DNA of 19,732 bases from JANWHF01 sp036276235 (GCA_036276235.1 DATBDZ010000160.1:1-19732); one strand, 5' to 3'; shown: positions 7,274-14,772, counted from the first letter of the stretch. Numbers and translations are program-made. Notes: a model not told the origin generated them from the sequence alone.

Positions 7274-8149
7274 TCAAACCGCAAGCTCTTCGACCACCTC
7301 TTCCACCACCGCCGACTTCTTCAATTCCTCAATCAACGCCTTGGTCCGCTTATCCCGCAGATCATTGCGAAGCTGCTGCTCGACTTCGCCGCGTACTTCG
7401 TCGAATGGCTGCGCGACCGATGGCTTGCGATCCGTCAGCTTGATCAGATGAAATCCGAATGGAGAGAGAAATACCGGGCTGATCTCATCGACTTCCATCG
7501 AGAAGGCGACCGTTTCAAATTCCTCGGCGAGCTCGCCGCGCTTGAAGAAGCCCAGGTCGATGTGCTCATCCGCCTTGTCTGAATGCGTCTTGGCGATCGA
7601 CTCAAAATCAGCGCCGTTCTGGAGCTCGGTTCGCAGCTTGCGCAGCTCTTCAAACGCGGCGGCCCGGGCTTCGCCGCGCTTGGGCGATTTGAGAATGTGC
7701 GAGGCACGCACTTCTTCGGCCGTCATGAATGCCTGAATGTTCCGCTCATAAAACTCGCGCAGCTCCGCCTCGGTCGGCGCGACATCGGCACAGAGCTGAT
7801 CGATCATCGCCTTGGTGCGCAGCTCCAGCTCGACATCATGGCGGACAAGTTCCATCTGATCCGGCCGCGCCCCCGTGGCGGCGAAGAACTGCACCTCGCC
7901 GCCATAATCGGCGACGAGTTTCGCCACTGCCTCCTCCACCTGCTGCTCAGCGGAGCGCGGCAACTTTCGCTTCGCTTCCTGCGATAGCAGTGCCCGGGCG
8001 ATCACATTCTCGCGTGCATACCCGCGAAACTCCGGATCGCGCTCGCAACAGGAGACATTCCCCAGATGCTCGAAATAAGATTTGATCTGCGAGAATTCAG
8101 ATTCGACGATCGCATCATCGATCCGCTGGCCATTTACAATCAGTGCCAA
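7274..8149 (-). CDS. Peptidylprolyl isomerase, parvulin (PpiC) type, cytoplasmic
   Basis: Likely foldase that accelerates cis-trans isomerisation of proline peptide bonds. In 291 residues, an N-terminal helical part of about 130 residues resembles the SurA/trigger-factor-like chaperone arm of PpiC proteins. A parvulin domain follows at about 143-243, with RASHIL (148-153), FxxxAKTHSD (about 182-191), LGFFKRGE (199-206) and FGFHLIKL (231-238). A charged helical tail ends in Val/Glu repeats. Family relatives such as SurA, PrsA and NifM differ in location; there is no signal peptide here, so the protein should stay in the cytoplasm. NifM-like cytoplasmic PpiC proteins are the closest analogy in layout, though there is no nitrogenase context. 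The start is TTG at 8149-8147, preceded by GGAGG at 8158-8154 (4-nt spacing). Confidence 0.88.
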   Translation of the reverse strand: MALIVNGQRIDDAIVESEFSQIKSYFEHLGNVSCCERDPEFRGYARENVIARALLSQEAKRKLPRSAEQQVEEAVAKLVADYGGEVQFFAATGARPDQMELVRHDVELELRTKAMIDQLCADVAPTEAELREFYERNIQAFMTAEEVRASHILKSPKRGEARAAAFEELRKLRTELQNGADFESIAKTHSDKADEHIDLGFFKRGELAEEFETVAFSMEVDEISPVFLSPFGFHLIKLTDRKPSVAQPFDEVRGEVEQQLRNDLRDKRTKALIEELKKSAVVEEVVEELAV

Positions 8150-8153
8150 GGTG

Positions 8154-8178
8154 CCTCCGGTGGTACGGTACGATTATA
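8154..8178 (-). promoter_or_regulatory. Predicted -10 box and Shine-Dalgarno of the prolyl isomerase gene
   Basis: On the minus strand a perfect TATAAT (8178-8173) is followed 14 bases later by GGAGG (8158-8154) and the TTG start at 8149. No good -35 is seen at the expected distance. The layout, a consensus -10 with a short leader carrying GGAGG, is repeated upstream of the gene starting at 17816, which supports it being a real promoter. Confidence 0.5.
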
Positions 8179-8500
8179 CACGCTCAGGAATCGCCCAGGG
8201 ATGCAGCGTTTGTGGCCGGTGATTGGGGAGCCGTCGGGCCCAACCCGCTTTTTCACCCCGCCAATGCGGTTTCACGACAGATTCGTGGGACAAAATGGGG
8301 CGCGCGAAACAGGCCTTTTTTATCATTACATTGCTATGGTATTTCCGTAACTCCTTTTACCGACATGACTTGTTCGTCCACGTCCGGCGGGACGCTTTGG
8401 GGCGGAGGACCATCACTGTCTCATTACGTTTGTCAATCGTTTTTTCAAATAGGCCCGCTGGACGCCCCCGATCGGCGTGCGCCGCAAACGCAAGTAGCCC

Positions 8501-8559
8501 TAGATGGGTGTACTCGTCCACACCACGAGCAACAAATGGTCGGCGACTACACCCCCCTA
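8501..8559. repeat. Decayed palindromic element E4
   Basis: Arms 8501-8522 and 8538-8559 match as inverted repeats at 16 of 22 positions around a 15-nt loop. The left arm shares TGGGTGTACTCG with the perfect element at 19534-19594, and the loop side has CCACGAGC-like bases also near the centre of that element. I read it as an eroded copy of the same family, just upstream of the HTH gene. Confidence 0.6.
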
Positions 8560-8579
8560 CGCTATACTGGGGAACGGCC

Positions 8580-8993
8580 ATGCCCAACGCATCTCTTAAA
8601 CGCTGGAAGCCGGGCACCGACCTGCCCTACGTCATTACATTGGGCGATCAGGCCCTGCTCGCCATTTCATTACCGGCCGCGTGGTTGAAGGCGGATCGCG
8701 CCGGCCAGCCGCTCCTGCTCCCACCGGCGGTGCGGGCGCTCGATCGGCTGCGCGCGCTGTTTGCGAATCAGCGGCAGATTACGCCCGGGTTTGTCGTGAG
8801 CTTGCGAGAAGCCGTGGGGCTGACGCAGGAACAGTTTGCCCGCCGGCTGGGGGTATCGAAGATGACGGTCAGCCGATGGGAGTGCGGCCGAATGCTACCC
8901 AGCCCCGCGGCGGCGGCCGCTCTGCGCCGGTTACAGAAAAAGGCGGGCCAGACCGGGGTGATTATCAACGGGGAAAGACGAACAGCGGCGTGA
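8580..8993 (+). CDS. Helix-turn-helix (XRE-like) transcriptional regulator
   Basis: 137 residues. The C-terminal half is a clear HTH_3/XRE domain (about 73-117): SLREAVGLTQEQFARRLGVS then KMTVSRWECGRMLPS, the pattern seen in HigA- and MqsA-type regulators. The N-terminal half (KRWKPGTDLPYVITLGDQAL to about 65) is not a known DNA-binding fold. I recall similar N-termini (PG-DLP-VTLG, then LPxxWL) in planctomycete HTH proteins, but cannot check this. The start ATG (8580) has GGGGAA five bases upstream. The open frame extends back to 8223 but that part is low-complexity and crosses palindrome E4, so it was excluded. No toxin gene lies next to it, so a toxin-antitoxin role is not supported. Its targets are unknown. 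Confidence 0.85.
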   Translation: MPNASLKRWKPGTDLPYVITLGDQALLAISLPAAWLKADRAGQPLLLPPAVRALDRLRALFANQRQITPGFVVSLREAVGLTQEQFARRLGVSKMTVSRWECGRMLPSPAAAAALRRLQKKAGQTGVIINGERRTAA

Positions 8994-9015
8994 GCGTTAC
9001 ACGCTCACGTGAGCG
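8989..9015. other. Nested palindromes overlapping the HTH gene stop codon
   Basis: CGTGAGCGT (8989-8997) pairs with ACGCTCACG (9001-9009) around a 3-nt loop. The same ACGCTCAC is also the left half of a 14-bp perfect palindrome CGCTCACGTGAGCG (9002-9015). The middle segment can pair with either side, so two mutually exclusive hairpins are possible. The TGA stop (8991-8993) lies inside the first stem. Confidence 0.7.
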
Positions 9016-9306
9016 CGGTCAAGCGTGCATTACGTTCAAGGAAAGTCAGCCCCGCGTGGCGCACCACGCCGCGGTAGAGCGGCGCAAAAGAATTTGCTTG
9101 CGCCGACAAATCTAACCGCCGCGCCGCCGCGGATCCCGGGTGCGCCGCGAGCGAATTACGATTGACAAGCGGACGAGTGTCCTTGCGGGTGCAGACATCA
9201 AACCCGCGCTCCAAGATCCCGGCCGGCGCGGCGATTGGACCATGCGGCGGGGGGGCATTCATGGCGCCGCTCTGACCCGGCGTGACAATGCTCCGCGTGC
9301 CCTCGC
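8994..9306. other. Convergent intergenic region
   Basis: About 313 bases between the ends of two convergent genes. It holds the nested palindrome above and one further hairpin at 9081-9104 (GGCGCAA pairing with TTGCGCC, 10-nt loop). No T-run follows that hairpin in either direction, so a classical terminator is not evident. The remainder is very GC-rich. A 101-codon minus-strand frame here was judged not to be a gene. Confidence 0.5.
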
Positions 9307-12300
9307 TCATTTCGTCGCGCTCGCCGGCGCCTCGACCATTCCTTCCGGCAGCGGCACCTGATGGGTCGTTCGCAAATACGCGATCAGATCGCGAACGTCG
9401 TCATTGGGGAACTGATCGAGCAAGCCTTCGGGCATCATCGATAGCTTCGTGAGATTGCGGCTCTTGATCTCACTCAGCGGCACAAGCAATTCTTCCGTCG
9501 CCGTCGCGATCGTCACCGCCTTGGCGTCTTCCTTCTTGACGATCCCCAGGATCGTGCGGCCATCGTTGGTTTCGATCTGCGTGGTGCGATAGTCGTTCGG
9601 AATCACCGCATTAGGATCGACTACGTTTTCCAAAATGTATGCAAGATCCGTGCGGTTGGAGCCGGTGAGATCGGGGCCGACTTTGCCGCCGGCGTCGTAC
9701 AGCGTGTGGCACTGCATGCAGGTTTTGGTGAAGAGCAGGCGGCCATGATTGACGTTAGGCGTCTTGCCGCGGCCTTCGACGAGCCGGCGGAGCCGATCAA
9801 TCCGCTGCTGCTTTTCCGCCGGCGTGTTGTGGATGATGCCCCAGACCTGGGCGACCTGCTTTTCGATCGCCGGATCATCGAGCGTGCGAAGCTGCCGCAC
9901 GATGTCGGCGGAAAAATCCTTTGACGAAATCTTGCCGGCGGCAACCGCGCTCAAAAGCTGGCTGGCGTACGTCGGCCGCGCGGCTAGCGTCGTCAGCGCA
10001 TCCTTCTGCTCGCCGGGGATATAGCTGGAATACCGATCGATAATCGCTTGAGGCGTCTTCGGATCATCGTAGGTCGCCAGGCCGCGCAGCGCGGCGCCGC
10101 GGACGGCTTTGTCATCGAGCAGATCTTGCAGAATCGCCGGAAGCTGGCTGTCTTTGATGCTCAGCAGCGATGCGATGACGGTGAGCCGATCGCCCGCCGG
10201 CGCTTTGGAATCCTGCGCGATCTTTCGCGAGGCCGCGATCGCGGCTTCGCTGCCGAACGTCACGCCCAGGCCGCGCGCCTGGCTGCTCACCTGATGGTCG
10301 GCGCTGGCGGTGAGTCGCTCTTCCAAATCGGCCCAGCCTTTGGGCATCGGCACGCTGCGCTGGCCGCGCAGGCTGTCGCGAATGCCTTGCAGTACTTGCG
10401 CTTCTTTGAGCGGGTCGCTCATCTTTGATAGCGCTGTGATCAACTTGTCCGTTGAATCGCCGCCCATTCCGCCGATGCGCCGAACGACAAATGACAGAAT
10501 CCCCGGCAGCTTGGTATCCGAGCCTAATGCCAGAGCCCGATCCGGATCGAGCGTGCAGAGCGGCTCCATCGCCCACCAGTTCATCAGCGGCAGATTGTGA
10601 TCATCCGCATCTTCCGAATGCGAAAGCAACGCCGTCACCGCATCCCACCGCGCTTTGGCGGGAATCCGCTGCAGCGCGGAAGAAACATACAGCCGCACGA
10701 CGGCTGATTTGCTTTCCTTCGCCAGCCGCGCGAATTCGGAAACGGCGTTATCCGATGCATTCTTCTGCTCGCACAAAAGCTGGATCGCCCATGCGGCAAC
10801 ATATGGTCGATCGCTCTTAAGCTGCGCCATCGCAATATCAGGCGTCAATCCGCCGGTGCAATGCAGGGCCCAAAGCGCCCGGAGCTTGCGGCTTTCATCC
10901 GGATTGTTTTGCAGAATATCCAGCAGCGCGCGATTCGCGGCCGGATCAAGCTTGCCGGTGGCGGCGCGCTCCTGCAACACTCGCCGCGCTGTGCGAACGA
11001 GCCATTCATGCTTGTCGAGCTGCAGCGTCGCCAGATTCAGATCGCTCAATTTCCCCAGATCGACCTGCGTCGTTTTCGTGTCTCCATACACGAGCTTGAA
11101 GATGCGGCCGGTGGTGCGATCGTGAACCGCAGGGTTGGGGCTGTGGCACTGGTTTTTGTCGTACCAGTCGATCATGTAGCAGGAGCCGTCCTGGTCGTAG
11201 CGAAGGTTGACGATCTGGCTGTCCAGATCGTTAAAGAGAATGAAATCCTTCCCATGATGTCCGACAAATCCGGAGCCTTGCGCTTCGGGGATATCCATGT
11301 TGATGCGGGCGCCATGGATGTTGTTCATGAACAGCTTGCCGTTGTACTCGGCGGGCCATGAGCCGCCTTGATACACCATCATGCCGGCGTGCGCGTGCCC
11401 GCCGCCGGCCGCATCGGATTTTCCGTTGGCGGCCCAGGGATTCGCCGCCTTCGCCCAGTGCAGATGGTCGGCAATCGTCTTGATGTCATCGTACACATAC
11501 GGATCATCATGCTGCCCGCCCTGGCGCTGATAGTGCGCGCCCTGAATCATGTGCCACAGATGCGGGATGACGCAGGCCTCGATGAAGATCTGGCCATGCT
11601 CGTCAAAATCAACGCCCCACGGGTTGCTGGTCCCTTCGCAGAATCGCTCGAAGACGTGCCGCGTCGGATGATAGCGGAAGATGCCGGCGTTAATGTGAAC
11701 GCGCTGCGCCCGCGCCGTCCCCGGCTTGCCGACATACGATTGCGTGAAGACGCCGTGGCAGCCATAGAGCCAGCCGTCGGGTCCCCAGCAGAAGGTATTG
11801 AGGGTTTCGTGGGTGTCGTCGTAGCCGAATCCATCCAGCAGAATCTGCGGCGGGCCCGCGGGCTTATCGCCGCTGGCGTCGATGGGGATATACATTAAGT
11901 AAGGCGCCGCCCCGACCCACACGCCGCCGAAGCCCACTTCGATCCCGCTCACCAGATTCAGATTCTCCATGAAGACGGTGCGCTTGGTGAAGTGCCCCCC
12001 ACCCTTCTCGTCTTCAAAGATCAGGATGCGATCGCGTCCTTTGCCTTCCGGAGCGCGCACGGGATAGGTGAGCCCTTCAACCACCCAAAGCCGCCCGCGC
12101 TCGTCCATCGTGAAGGCTATCGGATTAACAACATCCGGCTCGTCGGCAAACAGATGCGCCTTGAAGCCATCGGCCAGCGTCATCGCCTCGGCGGCTTTTT
12201 CACCGGGAATTCCAGCATATTTGTAGATATCCGCCACAAGCTCCGTCGGCGCGTTTGGCTTGCCTTCATTGGCGAACGTCGGGCGCTGGTCATAAAACTC

Positions 12301-12840
12301 AAAGTCATCAAAGTTGATATGGCCCCAGCCGCTCTTTCCCTCATCCACGAGGCGAATGAAAATGTCGCGCCCCATTTCCTTTGAGAGATCCACAACGATC
12401 GGCCGCAATTCTTCGCGGTCATAGCCGCTGTATTGAAAGAGAACGCGATTGTCAGAGCGGACGATCTCCACGCGCGTGTCGGCGGACGATCCGCCGCCGA
12501 TGAGGAAGCTCGCCCAGGGATGCGTGACGGTGAAGATGACGGAAGAGAGCGAGCCGGTCGGCGCATCGCCTTTAACTTCAAATCCGCCGATCCAGTAATC
12601 CCCTTGATGGCCGGAGCGATCGGTCGATTTCCGCGCGTTCACCAGATCGCCTTTCACCGGCTGGCCGACAAAAGCATCGCCGGTGGCGATCCAGTCCTTC
12701 AGCGTCCCATCCTCAAAATCCAGATTGAGCGGCTTCCCATCCCTACCCAGCGGCTTGATCGGTTTGTTGCTGTCGGCACAGTATCCAATCGAGCAAAGAC
12801 ACAGCAGCGACACAACGAAGAGGGCGCGCAAGCGATTCAT
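9307..12840 (-). CDS. PVC-type secreted dehydrogenase/cytochrome c protein with HEAT repeats and an N-terminal sandwich domain
   Basis: 1177 residues. A Sec signal peptide (MNRLRALFVVSLLCLCSIGY, then CADS) is followed by a domain at about 37-195 (FEDGTLKDWIATGDAF, WGHINFDDFEFYD) that looks like an extracellular beta-sandwich. Next is the membrane-bound dehydrogenase-type beta-propeller (about 215-590; FTMDERGRLWVVEGLTYP, WGPDGWLYG, YQGGSWPAEYNGKLFMNNIH). A long HEAT-like helical region follows (about 600-980), then a heme-c domain with CMQCH (C1041, C1044, H1045) and a likely distal methionine in SMMPEG. Proteins of this build are abundant in planctomycetes; an electron-transferring sugar or alcohol oxidoreductase is inferred, substrate unknown. 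I chose the ATG at 12840 because it opens the signal peptide and has GAGA six bases upstream. The frame continues to a TTG at 13092, but that crosses palindrome E3. Confidence 0.9.
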   Translation of the reverse strand: MNRLRALFVVSLLCLCSIGYCADSNKPIKPLGRDGKPLNLDFEDGTLKDWIATGDAFVGQPVKGDLVNARKSTDRSGHQGDYWIGGFEVKGDAPTGSLSSVIFTVTHPWASFLIGGGSSADTRVEIVRSDNRVLFQYSGYDREELRPIVVDLSKEMGRDIFIRLVDEGKSGWGHINFDDFEFYDQRPTFANEGKPNAPTELVADIYKYAGIPGEKAAEAMTLADGFKAHLFADEPDVVNPIAFTMDERGRLWVVEGLTYPVRAPEGKGRDRILIFEDEKGGGHFTKRTVFMENLNLVSGIEVGFGGVWVGAAPYLMYIPIDASGDKPAGPPQILLDGFGYDDTHETLNTFCWGPDGWLYGCHGVFTQSYVGKPGTARAQRVHINAGIFRYHPTRHVFERFCEGTSNPWGVDFDEHGQIFIEACVIPHLWHMIQGAHYQRQGGQHDDPYVYDDIKTIADHLHWAKAANPWAANGKSDAAGGGHAHAGMMVYQGGSWPAEYNGKLFMNNIHGARINMDIPEAQGSGFVGHHGKDFILFNDLDSQIVNLRYDQDGSCYMIDWYDKNQCHSPNPAVHDRTTGRIFKLVYGDTKTTQVDLGKLSDLNLATLQLDKHEWLVRTARRVLQERAATGKLDPAANRALLDILQNNPDESRKLRALWALHCTGGLTPDIAMAQLKSDRPYVAAWAIQLLCEQKNASDNAVSEFARLAKESKSAVVRLYVSSALQRIPAKARWDAVTALLSHSEDADDHNLPLMNWWAMEPLCTLDPDRALALGSDTKLPGILSFVVRRIGGMGGDSTDKLITALSKMSDPLKEAQVLQGIRDSLRGQRSVPMPKGWADLEERLTASADHQVSSQARGLGVTFGSEAAIAASRKIAQDSKAPAGDRLTVIASLLSIKDSQLPAILQDLLDDKAVRGAALRGLATYDDPKTPQAIIDRYSSYIPGEQKDALTTLAARPTYASQLLSAVAAGKISSKDFSADIVRQLRTLDDPAIEKQVAQVWGIIHNTPAEKQQRIDRLRRLVEGRGKTPNVNHGRLLFTKTCMQCHTLYDAGGKVGPDLTGSNRTDLAYILENVVDPNAVIPNDYRTTQIETNDGRTILGIVKKEDAKAVTIATATEELLVPLSEIKSRNLTKLSMMPEGLLDQFPNDDVRDLIAYLRTTHQVPLPEGMVEAPASATK

Positions 12841-12960
12841 ATGCATTCTCAAAAAATCTGTAGACAGGCCGGCGCTCTCTCCGTGAAGAAGCCGGAAGGG
12901 GCAAATGTAGTCCGATCGGTTGGGGAATTCCAATTGAAATTGCGTACCGATGATCGCTCC

Positions 12961-13023
12961 GTACGCCGCTTGCGGCTTCGCGATCCTCGAACTGCAAGCA
13001 GTGCGAAGCCGCAAGCGGCGTAC
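12961..13023. repeat. Palindromic element E3 (21-bp perfect arms, 21-nt loop)
   Basis: Arms 12961-12981 and 13003-13023 are exact reverse complements and begin and end with GTACGCCG and CGGCGTAC. GTACGCCG also occurs in the right arm of element 801-888. It lies in the 251-base divergent gap between the large cytochrome gene and the acetyltransferase gene; a TAGAAT that could serve as -10 for the latter follows at 13051-13056. Nothing else is seen in that gap. Confidence 0.85.
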
Positions 13024-13091
13024 ACAAGCGCACACACAGTCGATGTCCATTAGAATGCAACCTTTCGAATCGCATCGATTCACATCCCCCA

Positions 13092-13859
13092 ATGACGCTC
13101 AATTCGCTGCTTCATCGTCTGGACATCGAACGCCGCGCGATCGCGCCGTTCGGATTCTCGATCGAGCAGCTTCCTCACGTCACGCGCATCCGCTCGGCGG
13201 ATGGATCGTGCCATGTCATCTTCCATTCGGCGCTGTCCGAAGATACCGCGGATGCTGCGATCGACGCCCAGATCGAGCATTATCGATCGCTGCAAGTGGA
13301 AGTGGAGTGGAAAGTTTACGGCCATGATAAGCCGCCCGATCTGCGCAAGCGCCTTGAGTCGCGCGGGTTTGCGATCGGGCAGCTTGAAACGGTGCTCGTT
13401 TTGGATCTGGCATCTAATGTCGAGTGGGTAGACGAGCCGCCGGCGCTCCCGATCATTCGCGCCGAGAATCCCGAGCAGGTCGATCTTTTCGCGCGCGGCG
13501 CGTCGGATGTCTTCGGCAAGGATTTCACCTTCACCGCCAACGAGCTTCGGGCGGCAATCGCCGCCGGCTCGACGCAACACCTCGGCTACGTCGCCCTCGA
13601 CGGCCAGGCCCCGGTAAGCGTCGGCCGACTTTATGCAAATACGCAAAGCATCTTCGGCGGCCTATACGGCGGCGGCACCATCGCAAGCCATCGCGGCCGC
13701 GGCTTGTATCGGGCGATGGTCGCCGCCCGGGCGCGCGACGCGCGCAAGCTCGGCGCGAAGTGGCTGATCGTCGACGCGCTCCCAACAAGCCGGCCGATTT
13801 TGGAGCGACTGGGGTTTGTGAGGTTGACGGATACGTGGCCCTGCACGCGGCGGCCATGA
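13092..13859 (+). CDS. GNAT-family N-acetyltransferase, two-domain
   Basis: 255 residues. The C-terminal half (about 120-250) is a GNAT domain. The acetyl-CoA binding motif A is HRGRGLYRAMV (200-210), fitting R/QxxGxG/A, followed by a helix and KWLIVDA, with a final LERLGFVRL strand typical of the family. The N-terminal half (about 1-105; VEWKVYGHDKPPDLRKRL, then RGFAIG) looks like a second, degenerate GNAT-like lobe without the pyrophosphate loop, as in several tandem-GNAT proteins. It should transfer an acetyl group from acetyl-CoA to an amine; the acceptor is unknown. No Shine-Dalgarno sequence precedes the ATG. The possible -10 TAGAAT (13051-13056) would give a leader of about 29 nt. It is transcribed divergently from the large cytochrome gene. 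Its stop is 105 bases before the start chosen for the HEPN gene. Confidence 0.85.
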   Translation: MTLNSLLHRLDIERRAIAPFGFSIEQLPHVTRIRSADGSCHVIFHSALSEDTADAAIDAQIEHYRSLQVEVEWKVYGHDKPPDLRKRLESRGFAIGQLETVLVLDLASNVEWVDEPPALPIIRAENPEQVDLFARGASDVFGKDFTFTANELRAAIAAGSTQHLGYVALDGQAPVSVGRLYANTQSIFGGLYGGGTIASHRGRGLYRAMVAARARDARKLGAKWLIVDALPTSRPILERLGFVRLTDTWPCTRRP

Positions 13860-13964
13860 ATGGCGCCGAAGGGATGCCATCTGCGTCTCGTTTACAATGG
13901 GCGATTATCGGGAAGGCGTGTTCCACATCTTCCCAAGCTGCGCCACGGTCGAGAGGATTGCCGA

Positions 13965-14534
13965 ATGCCGTCGAACTCATTGGTGAAATGGAGAGGCGAA
14001 CGCACCGACGCGCTCAATGAAATCGAAAACGCACATGCAATGGTGGGTGGGACTGAAAGAGGTCGGCGTTACGCAACCCAACAGATCAATTATTCCTATG
14101 CGACATTGCTATCGTCGCATTTTCAGGGCTTCTGCCGCGACCTTCACTCTGAGTGCATCGACCATATCGTCGCAGCCACTCCGTTGCAGCTCCAGGCTTT
14201 TTTGCGCATAGAATTCGTTTGGAATCGGACGCTTGATCGAGGCAATCCGCATCCCGGCGGAATCGGTTCTGATTTCAATCGACTCGGCATTCAGTTCTGG
14301 CCGAATGTCACTCATCGTGATGCCAGAAATGTTCGAAGGAGCAAACTGCTTCAAGAGCTGATCGATTGGAGGAACGCAATCGCACACCAGGATTTCAATC
14401 CGGTCGGCGGCAATCCTACACTTCATCTAACGCAAGTACGCGCCTGGCGCCGGGCCGTCGGCGCGCTGGCTGCCGATTTCGATCAAACGATGTATGATTA
14501 CCTGCTTGTATTGCTCGGCAGTGCGCCTTGGTAA
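13965..14534 (+). CDS. HEPN-domain protein, putative RNase (RX4H motif)
   Basis: 189 residues, predicted mostly helical. The diagnostic feature is WRNAIAHQ (about 135-142): Arg136 and His141 form the RX4-6H motif of HEPN domains, which in toxins and CRISPR/abortive-infection effectors is the metal-independent RNase site. Upstream are ERTDALNEIENAHAMVGGTE (12-31) and LLSSHFQGFCRDLHSECIDH (48-67), which look like the long HEPN helices. The overall pattern is closest, from memory, to the RiboL-PSP-HEPN or MAE_28990-like group; no search was run. The ATG at 13965 has GAGAGG eight bases upstream. The open frame starts earlier, at 13860, but has no Shine-Dalgarno sequence there and a Gly/Arg-rich unstructured N-terminus. 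A 71-residue gene follows after 22 bases, suggesting an operon. There is no signal peptide, so it acts in the cytoplasm. Confidence 0.72.
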   Translation: MPSNSLVKWRGERTDALNEIENAHAMVGGTERGRRYATQQINYSYATLLSSHFQGFCRDLHSECIDHIVAATPLQLQAFLRIEFVWNRTLDRGNPHPGGIGSDFNRLGIQFWPNVTHRDARNVRRSKLLQELIDWRNAIAHQDFNPVGGNPTLHLTQVRAWRRAVGALAADFDQTMYDYLLVLLGSAPW

Positions 14535-14556
14535 AGATGATGCTGGAGGAATGAAC

Positions 14557-14772
14557 ATGCCTGAAGCTCTATTCCACAAGGGCGATCGAGTTAAATTCCG
14601 ACTCGGCGCGCGCTCAGTTCAGGGTCGCATCAAGGAGGACCGCGGGCCGATTGGAATTAAAGGGCGCCGCCTATATCTGGTGGAATTCCGCGCCGAGCCA
14701 CAATCACCGTCCCAGATCGAGTTGCCGGCGGATCAACTGGAAGCCGTGCGGGGAACAGTGGCCACGAAATGA
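14557..14772 (+). CDS. Small conserved-looking protein, probable SH3-like barrel, partner of the HEPN gene
   Basis: 71 residues, not assigned to a named family. Seen: HKGDRVKFRLGARSVQGRIK (7-26), EDRGPIGIKGRRLYLVEF (27-44), and IELPADQLEAV (54-64). GDRVKF with a later V-G-I turn and a run of short beta strands is what KOW/Tudor/SH3-like barrels look like, and such barrels often bind nucleic acid or peptides. The start ATG (14557) has GGAGGA at 14545-14550, six bases away; the ATG at 14551 directly abuts that site and was not chosen. It starts 22 bases after the HEPN stop on the same strand. The pairing suggests a cognate partner, for example an antitoxin or a targeting factor, but that is inference. 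Confidence 0.72.
   Translation: MPEALFHKGDRVKFRLGARSVQGRIKEDRGPIGIKGRRLYLVEFRAEPQSPSQIELPADQLEAVRGTVATK

Larger units (their letters stand above)
8150..8579. other. Divergent intergenic region between prolyl isomerase and HTH gene
   Basis: 430 bases without a supported gene. The left end holds the isomerase promoter and Shine-Dalgarno sequence. The middle (about 8315-8440) is visibly richer in A and T than the neighbouring genes. The right end holds a decayed palindrome (8501-8559) and a TATACT at 8563-8568. Frames are open across it, but the translations are low-complexity and have no recognisable domain. Confidence 0.6.

Noticed and set aside
8563..8568. TATACT as a -10 box for the HTH gene
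   Set aside because: It would start transcription about 5 bases before the ATG and leave out the GGGGAA; no -35 is visible. A nearly leaderless transcript is possible but unsupported.
8223..8579. N-terminal extension of the HTH protein
   Set aside because: Low-complexity translation crossing palindrome E4; the ATG at 8580 has a Shine-Dalgarno sequence and begins the conserved-looking part.
9081..9104. Intrinsic terminator between the convergent HTH and cytochrome genes
   Set aside because: A 7-bp stem is present but no T-run follows on either strand, so it is reported only within the gap description.
9005..9310. 101-codon minus-strand frame in the convergent gap
   Set aside because: No domain, Ala/Arg-rich, overlaps the end of the large cytochrome gene, and covers hairpins; more likely non-coding.
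12841..13092. Longer start (TTG at 13092) for the 1177-residue cytochrome gene
   Set aside because: The extension crosses palindrome E3, overlaps the divergent acetyltransferase start, and would bury a clean signal peptide inside the protein.
13860..13964. Earlier ATG (13860) for the HEPN gene
   Set aside because: No Shine-Dalgarno sequence there and the added residues are Gly/Arg-rich; the ATG at 13965 has GAGAGG at good spacing. Overlap-style coupling to the acetyltransferase stop keeps it a minor alternative.
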